In this document: piece by piece, positions 43,358-43,448 of the stretch | How positions within the stretch are numbered: position 1 is the stretch's first letter | How the letters are laid out: every line of letters begins with the position of its first letter | Source: an uncultured Eubacteriaceae bacterium | GTDB lineage: Bacteria; Bacillota; Clostridia; Lachnospirales; CAG-274 | NCBI GenBank assembly: GCA_948441255.1 | Contig: CAOJPS010000003.1 | Span: 1-43,448, forward strand | Reading direction: 5' to 3' | DNA: 43,448 nt | Position numbers and translations under genes: made by a program | The notes under the pieces: generated by a model | Told to the model about the DNA's origin: nothing | The model's database searches: none | Seen by the model: the letters and a program-made list of their open reading frames with translations, nothing else

Positions 43358-43448
43358 AAAACCTAAAACCGTGGGACGCTGTCCTATACGCACTAAATTA
43401 AAACCGTGGGACGCTGTCCCACACCCTGCAAGGGACAAGTCCCTTGAC
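43358..43448. repeat. Hairpin-mosaic repeat at the right window edge
   Basis: One degenerate and one perfect GTGGGACGCTGTCCCAC unit are followed by CACCCTGC and then CAAGGGAC/GTCCCTTG. That last hairpin takes the place held by AAGCCCTTT/AAAGGGCTT in the copies at 19.4 and 28.2 kb. The array continues beyond the window. Confidence 0.8.

Overview
The window reads as a stretch of chromosome from a low-GC, Gram-positive, anaerobic-type bacterium, most likely a member of the Clostridia. The grounds are strong Shine-Dalgarno sites, several TTG starts, an hrcA-grpE-dnaK-dnaJ operon with a perfect CIRCE operator, a large clostridial-type SRP RNA next to dnaX, an anaerobic (cbi) cobalamin pathway, a DUF1858 protein, and secreted proteins ending in S-layer-homology-like domains. 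I cannot name a genus from sequence alone.

Layout. Positions 1-2.3 kb hold a GNAT acetyltransferase (+) and a lepB-DUF1858 pair (-) among dense repeats. Positions 2.7-5.7 kb hold lepA-hemW (+). Positions 5.7-9.9 kb hold three tandem copies of a GtrII-like polytopic membrane protein; the middle copy is a clear pseudogene. Positions 10.0-12.0 kb hold metG. Positions 12.6-19.1 kb hold a cobalamin operon: cbiD, a cbiE-cbiT fusion, cbiA, cobU, cobS, a short CobU-like gene and cbiB. Positions 19.4-24.6 kb hold hrcA-grpE-dnaK-dnaJ (-). Positions 24.8-27.2 kb hold a DUF2079-type membrane protein, 27.3-28.1 kb a DUF4163/DUF3298-like lipoprotein, and 28.4-29.4 kb a TIGR01212-type radical SAM protein. 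Positions 29.5-33.7 kb hold the SRP RNA, dnaX, thiD, thiE and a HAD phosphatase. Positions 34.2-43.4 kb hold two very large secreted fibronectin-III-like/SLH-like proteins in one operon.

The most unusual part is the intergenic DNA. At least eight loci carry mosaics of short perfect hairpins. Between copies the stem sequences change while pairing is kept, either by compensatory changes or by swapping a whole hairpin at a fixed place. Two or three MITE-like families with terminal inverted repeats are also present. One copy carries a second element nested inside it, flanked by a TATA duplication, and an uninterrupted relative lies elsewhere in this window. Another copy sits between hrcA and grpE and supplies the hrcA stop codon. 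One hairpin module is translated as the C-terminal tail of the radical SAM protein.

At larger scale, lepA-hemW (+) and hrcA-grpE-dnaK-dnaJ (-) are the two halves of a cluster that is usually contiguous in Firmicutes. Re-inverting the roughly 19 kb between hemW and the hrcA promoter would restore the usual order, so an old inversion is likely.

No rRNA, tRNA, CRISPR array, complete transposase gene, phage gene or recognisable cobalamin or TPP riboswitch was seen.
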